Shown piece by piece: positions 62,558 through 64,000 of a stretch of 64,000 nucleotides of DNA. Position 1 is the stretch's first letter. Each line of letters begins with the position of its first letter. Both the position numbers and the translations under genes were made by a program. Location of the stretch: assembly GCF_016889705.1 (NCBI RefSeq), contig NZ_CP069526.1, forward strand, positions 3,534,001-3,598,000, in the 5' to 3' direction. Below the pieces are notes generated by a model. It was not told the DNA's origin, ran no database searches, and saw only the letters and a program-made list of their open reading frames with translations. The stretch is from Amycolatopsis sp. FDAARGOS 1241. Its GTDB lineage: Bacteria; Actinomycetota; Actinomycetes; Mycobacteriales; Pseudonocardiaceae.

Positions 62558-63565
62558 ATGACCTCGGCCCCGGCGACGGACCTCGCGCCTTCCGAGATCG
62601 CGGTGCTGGCGCGTGCGGTGAGCCGCGCCCCGTCCGTGCACAACACACAGCCGTGGAGCATGCGGGTCCGGCACACCGACGTCGATCTTCTCGAACGCAC
62701 GTCCGTGACGCTGCCCAGCCACGACCCGGAGGGCCGTGACCGCACCCTGTCCTGCGGCGCGGCACTGGCGCACCTGCAGCTGGCCGCGCGCGTGCTGTGC
62801 CGGGCGGCCACCACGTGGTGCCCCGCCGAGGGTGAGGTCGTGGCCACGGTCCACGCCGTCCCGGGCGTCAGTCCCGATCACGATGCGCTCGCGCGGTTCC
62901 ACGCCATCGGGCGCCGCCGCACCCACCGGCGGTGGTTCGCCACCGAGCCGGTGTCCGAAGTGGACCAGGCGGCCGTGGCGGCGGCGGGCGACGAGCCGCG
63001 CGTGCGCGTGGTGGCCCCACAGCACCGCGACGCGCTGGCGGTGATGCTGGGGTTCGCCACGCGGGTCTTCCGCGCCGACGCGGCCTACCAGCGCGAGCTC
63101 GGGGCGTGGACCGCGCACACCTTCGGGCCCCGGGCGGCCGGTGCCGACGAAGGCGTGCCCGAAGACGCGCTTTGCGACGACTCGCTGCCCGCCGCCGGGC
63201 TGGTCCGGCGGGACACGCCGGTACCCGACGACGACCATCTCACCGCGCGGCTGCAGATGGAGCACCTGCTCGTGTTCTGCACCGCCGGGGACAGCCGTCG
63301 CGAGCACCTCGCGGCCGGCGCCGCGTGCGCGCGCGCGTGGCTGGAAGCGACCGCGCGCGGCCTCGCCGGCTCGGTCCTGACCCAGCCGCTGCACCTGCTC
63401 GGCTTCCGCGAACTGCTCGCCGAACGGCTGGAGCTGCCGGGGCTGCCGCAGGTGATCTTCCGCTACGGCCACCCGGTGGTGCCCGTGCCCCCTTCACCAC
63501 GCCGGCCCCTCGGTGACCTGCTGCCGGGCGAGTTCCCCGGCACCCTGCCGTGGCAGACGGACTGA
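62558..63565 (+). CDS. Acg-family nitroreductase-like protein 3
   Basis: 335 aa. ATG 62558 was preferred over the upstream frame start because AGGAG (62545-62549) precedes it at 8 bp and the DosR-like box would otherwise lie in the coding sequence. Signature RAPSVHNTQPWSM; TLSCGAALAHLQLAARVL; RRRTHRRWF; LTQPLHLLGFRELLAERL. Closer to protein 1 than to protein 2 in length and C-terminal pattern. 22 bp before a fourth paralogue. Confidence 0.86.
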   Translation: MTSAPATDLAPSEIAVLARAVSRAPSVHNTQPWSMRVRHTDVDLLERTSVTLPSHDPEGRDRTLSCGAALAHLQLAARVLCRAATTWCPAEGEVVATVHAVPGVSPDHDALARFHAIGRRRTHRRWFATEPVSEVDQAAVAAAGDEPRVRVVAPQHRDALAVMLGFATRVFRADAAYQRELGAWTAHTFGPRAAGADEGVPEDALCDDSLPAAGLVRRDTPVPDDDHLTARLQMEHLLVFCTAGDSRREHLAAGAACARAWLEATARGLAGSVLTQPLHLLGFRELLAERLELPGLPQVIFRYGHPVVPVPPSPRRPLGDLLPGEFPGTLPWQTD

Positions 63566-63587
63566 CGAAGCCGACCCGGAGGCCCCG

Positions 63588-64000
63588 ATGACCACCGCAC
63601 TCGCTGCCGCCGTCGAGCAAGCCCTCTCGGCCGCGGTCCGCGCGCCGTCGCCGCACAACACCCAGCCGTGGCGGTTCGTGGTCGACGGGCCGCGGATCGA
63701 GGTGTGGCTGGACCGCGACCGGGTGCTCACCGTCGCGGACCCCACCGCGTGCGAGGCCCGCCTCGCGTGCGGGGCCGCGGTGTACAACCTGCTGCTCGCC
63801 CTGCGGGTCGGCGGGTTCAGCGCCGTGCTCCGGATCGTGCCCGACGCCTCCGACCGGGACCTGCTGGCCGTGGTGCGGGTCGACGGGACCTTGCGCGCCA
63901 CCCCACCGGACCGCCGGCTGGCCGAGGCGGTGTGGCGCCGGCACTCCAACCGCCGTCCGCTGTCCGCGAAGCCGGTCGGCGCCACTGCCCGCGCCCGGCT
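63588..64000 (+). CDS. Acg-family nitroreductase-like protein 4 (partial, runs off the window)
   Basis: ATG 63588 behind CCGGAGG; the frame is open to the window end (137 residues). Signature VRAPSPHNTQPWRFVV near residue 20, ARLACGAAVYNLLLALRVG, and RRHSNRRPLSAKP. Likely in one transcript with protein 3. The C-terminal part and any flavin-site details are outside the window. Confidence 0.82.
   Translation, partial: MTTALAAAVEQALSAAVRAPSPHNTQPWRFVVDGPRIEVWLDRDRVLTVADPTACEARLACGAAVYNLLLALRVGGFSAVLRIVPDASDRDLLAVVRVDGTLRATPPDRRLAEAVWRRHSNRRPLSAKPVGATARAR

Overview
The window is very GC-rich (roughly 70% or more) with long gaps-free gene strings, frequent GTG starts and many ATGA/GTGA stop-start overlaps. 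Together with an actinobacterial DevR/DevS dormancy system, LutABC, MarR/TetR/HxlR/LuxR regulators and lipoprotein sugar-binding proteins, this points to a filamentous actinomycete, most likely Pseudonocardiaceae (Amycolatopsis-like); the genus is inference. No rRNA, tRNA, CRISPR array, insertion sequence or phage gene was recognised.

Region 1 (1-12652) is one long plus-strand operon for L-rhamnose: the tail of an ABC ATPase, two RbsC-type permeases, a lipoprotein binding protein, mutarotase RhaM, isomerase RhaI, a fused rhamnulose-1-phosphate aldolase/short-chain dehydrogenase, a second isomerase of the fucose/arabinose type, rhamnulokinase, and LutABC, which turn the L-lactate end product into pyruvate. 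It closes with a strong hairpin. Region 2 (12653-20040) carries four small regulator/target units (MarR, TetR, HxlR, LysR), several with visible palindromic operators, and a run of decayed genes: a frameshifted quinone oxidoreductase, a decarboxylase tail, a broken monooxygenase, a gene with an internal inversion, a headless haloalkane dehalogenase and a headless LysR gene.

Region 3 (20154-35414) is a second carbohydrate or polyol catabolic island of unknown substrate. It has two XRE-cupin repressors, an EboE-like TIM-barrel protein, three zinc-type dehydrogenases, two SDR-type enzymes, a beta-hydroxyacid dehydrogenase, an M24/creatinase-fold enzyme, and an ABC importer whose ATPase is fused to one permease. 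A TGTTCACT word sits in four of its control regions and probably marks the shared operator. A hairpin terminator ends it. Region 4 (35565-43531) holds a large ATPase-LuxR regulator, a three-subunit molybdenum aldehyde oxidase (PaoABC type) and a polytopic membrane protein. Region 5 (43592-47600) is mostly decay: an aldehyde dehydrogenase pseudogene with lost catalytic residues, an intact CotH-kinase-like gene, and a TetR/flavin-monooxygenase pair that has lost both facing N-termini.

Region 6 (47618-64000) looks like a DosR (DevR)-type dormancy/hypoxia island: DUF1269 protein, ClC-type channel with a long 18-residue repeat domain, four Acg-family nitroreductases, two tandem universal stress proteins, a CHAD protein, a CBS-BON protein, two DevS-like GAF sensor kinases (one with a degenerate ATPase domain) and one DevR-like response regulator. 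DosR-box-like sites lie about 45-100 bp upstream of six of these units, suggesting that the DevR protein encoded here controls its neighbours.
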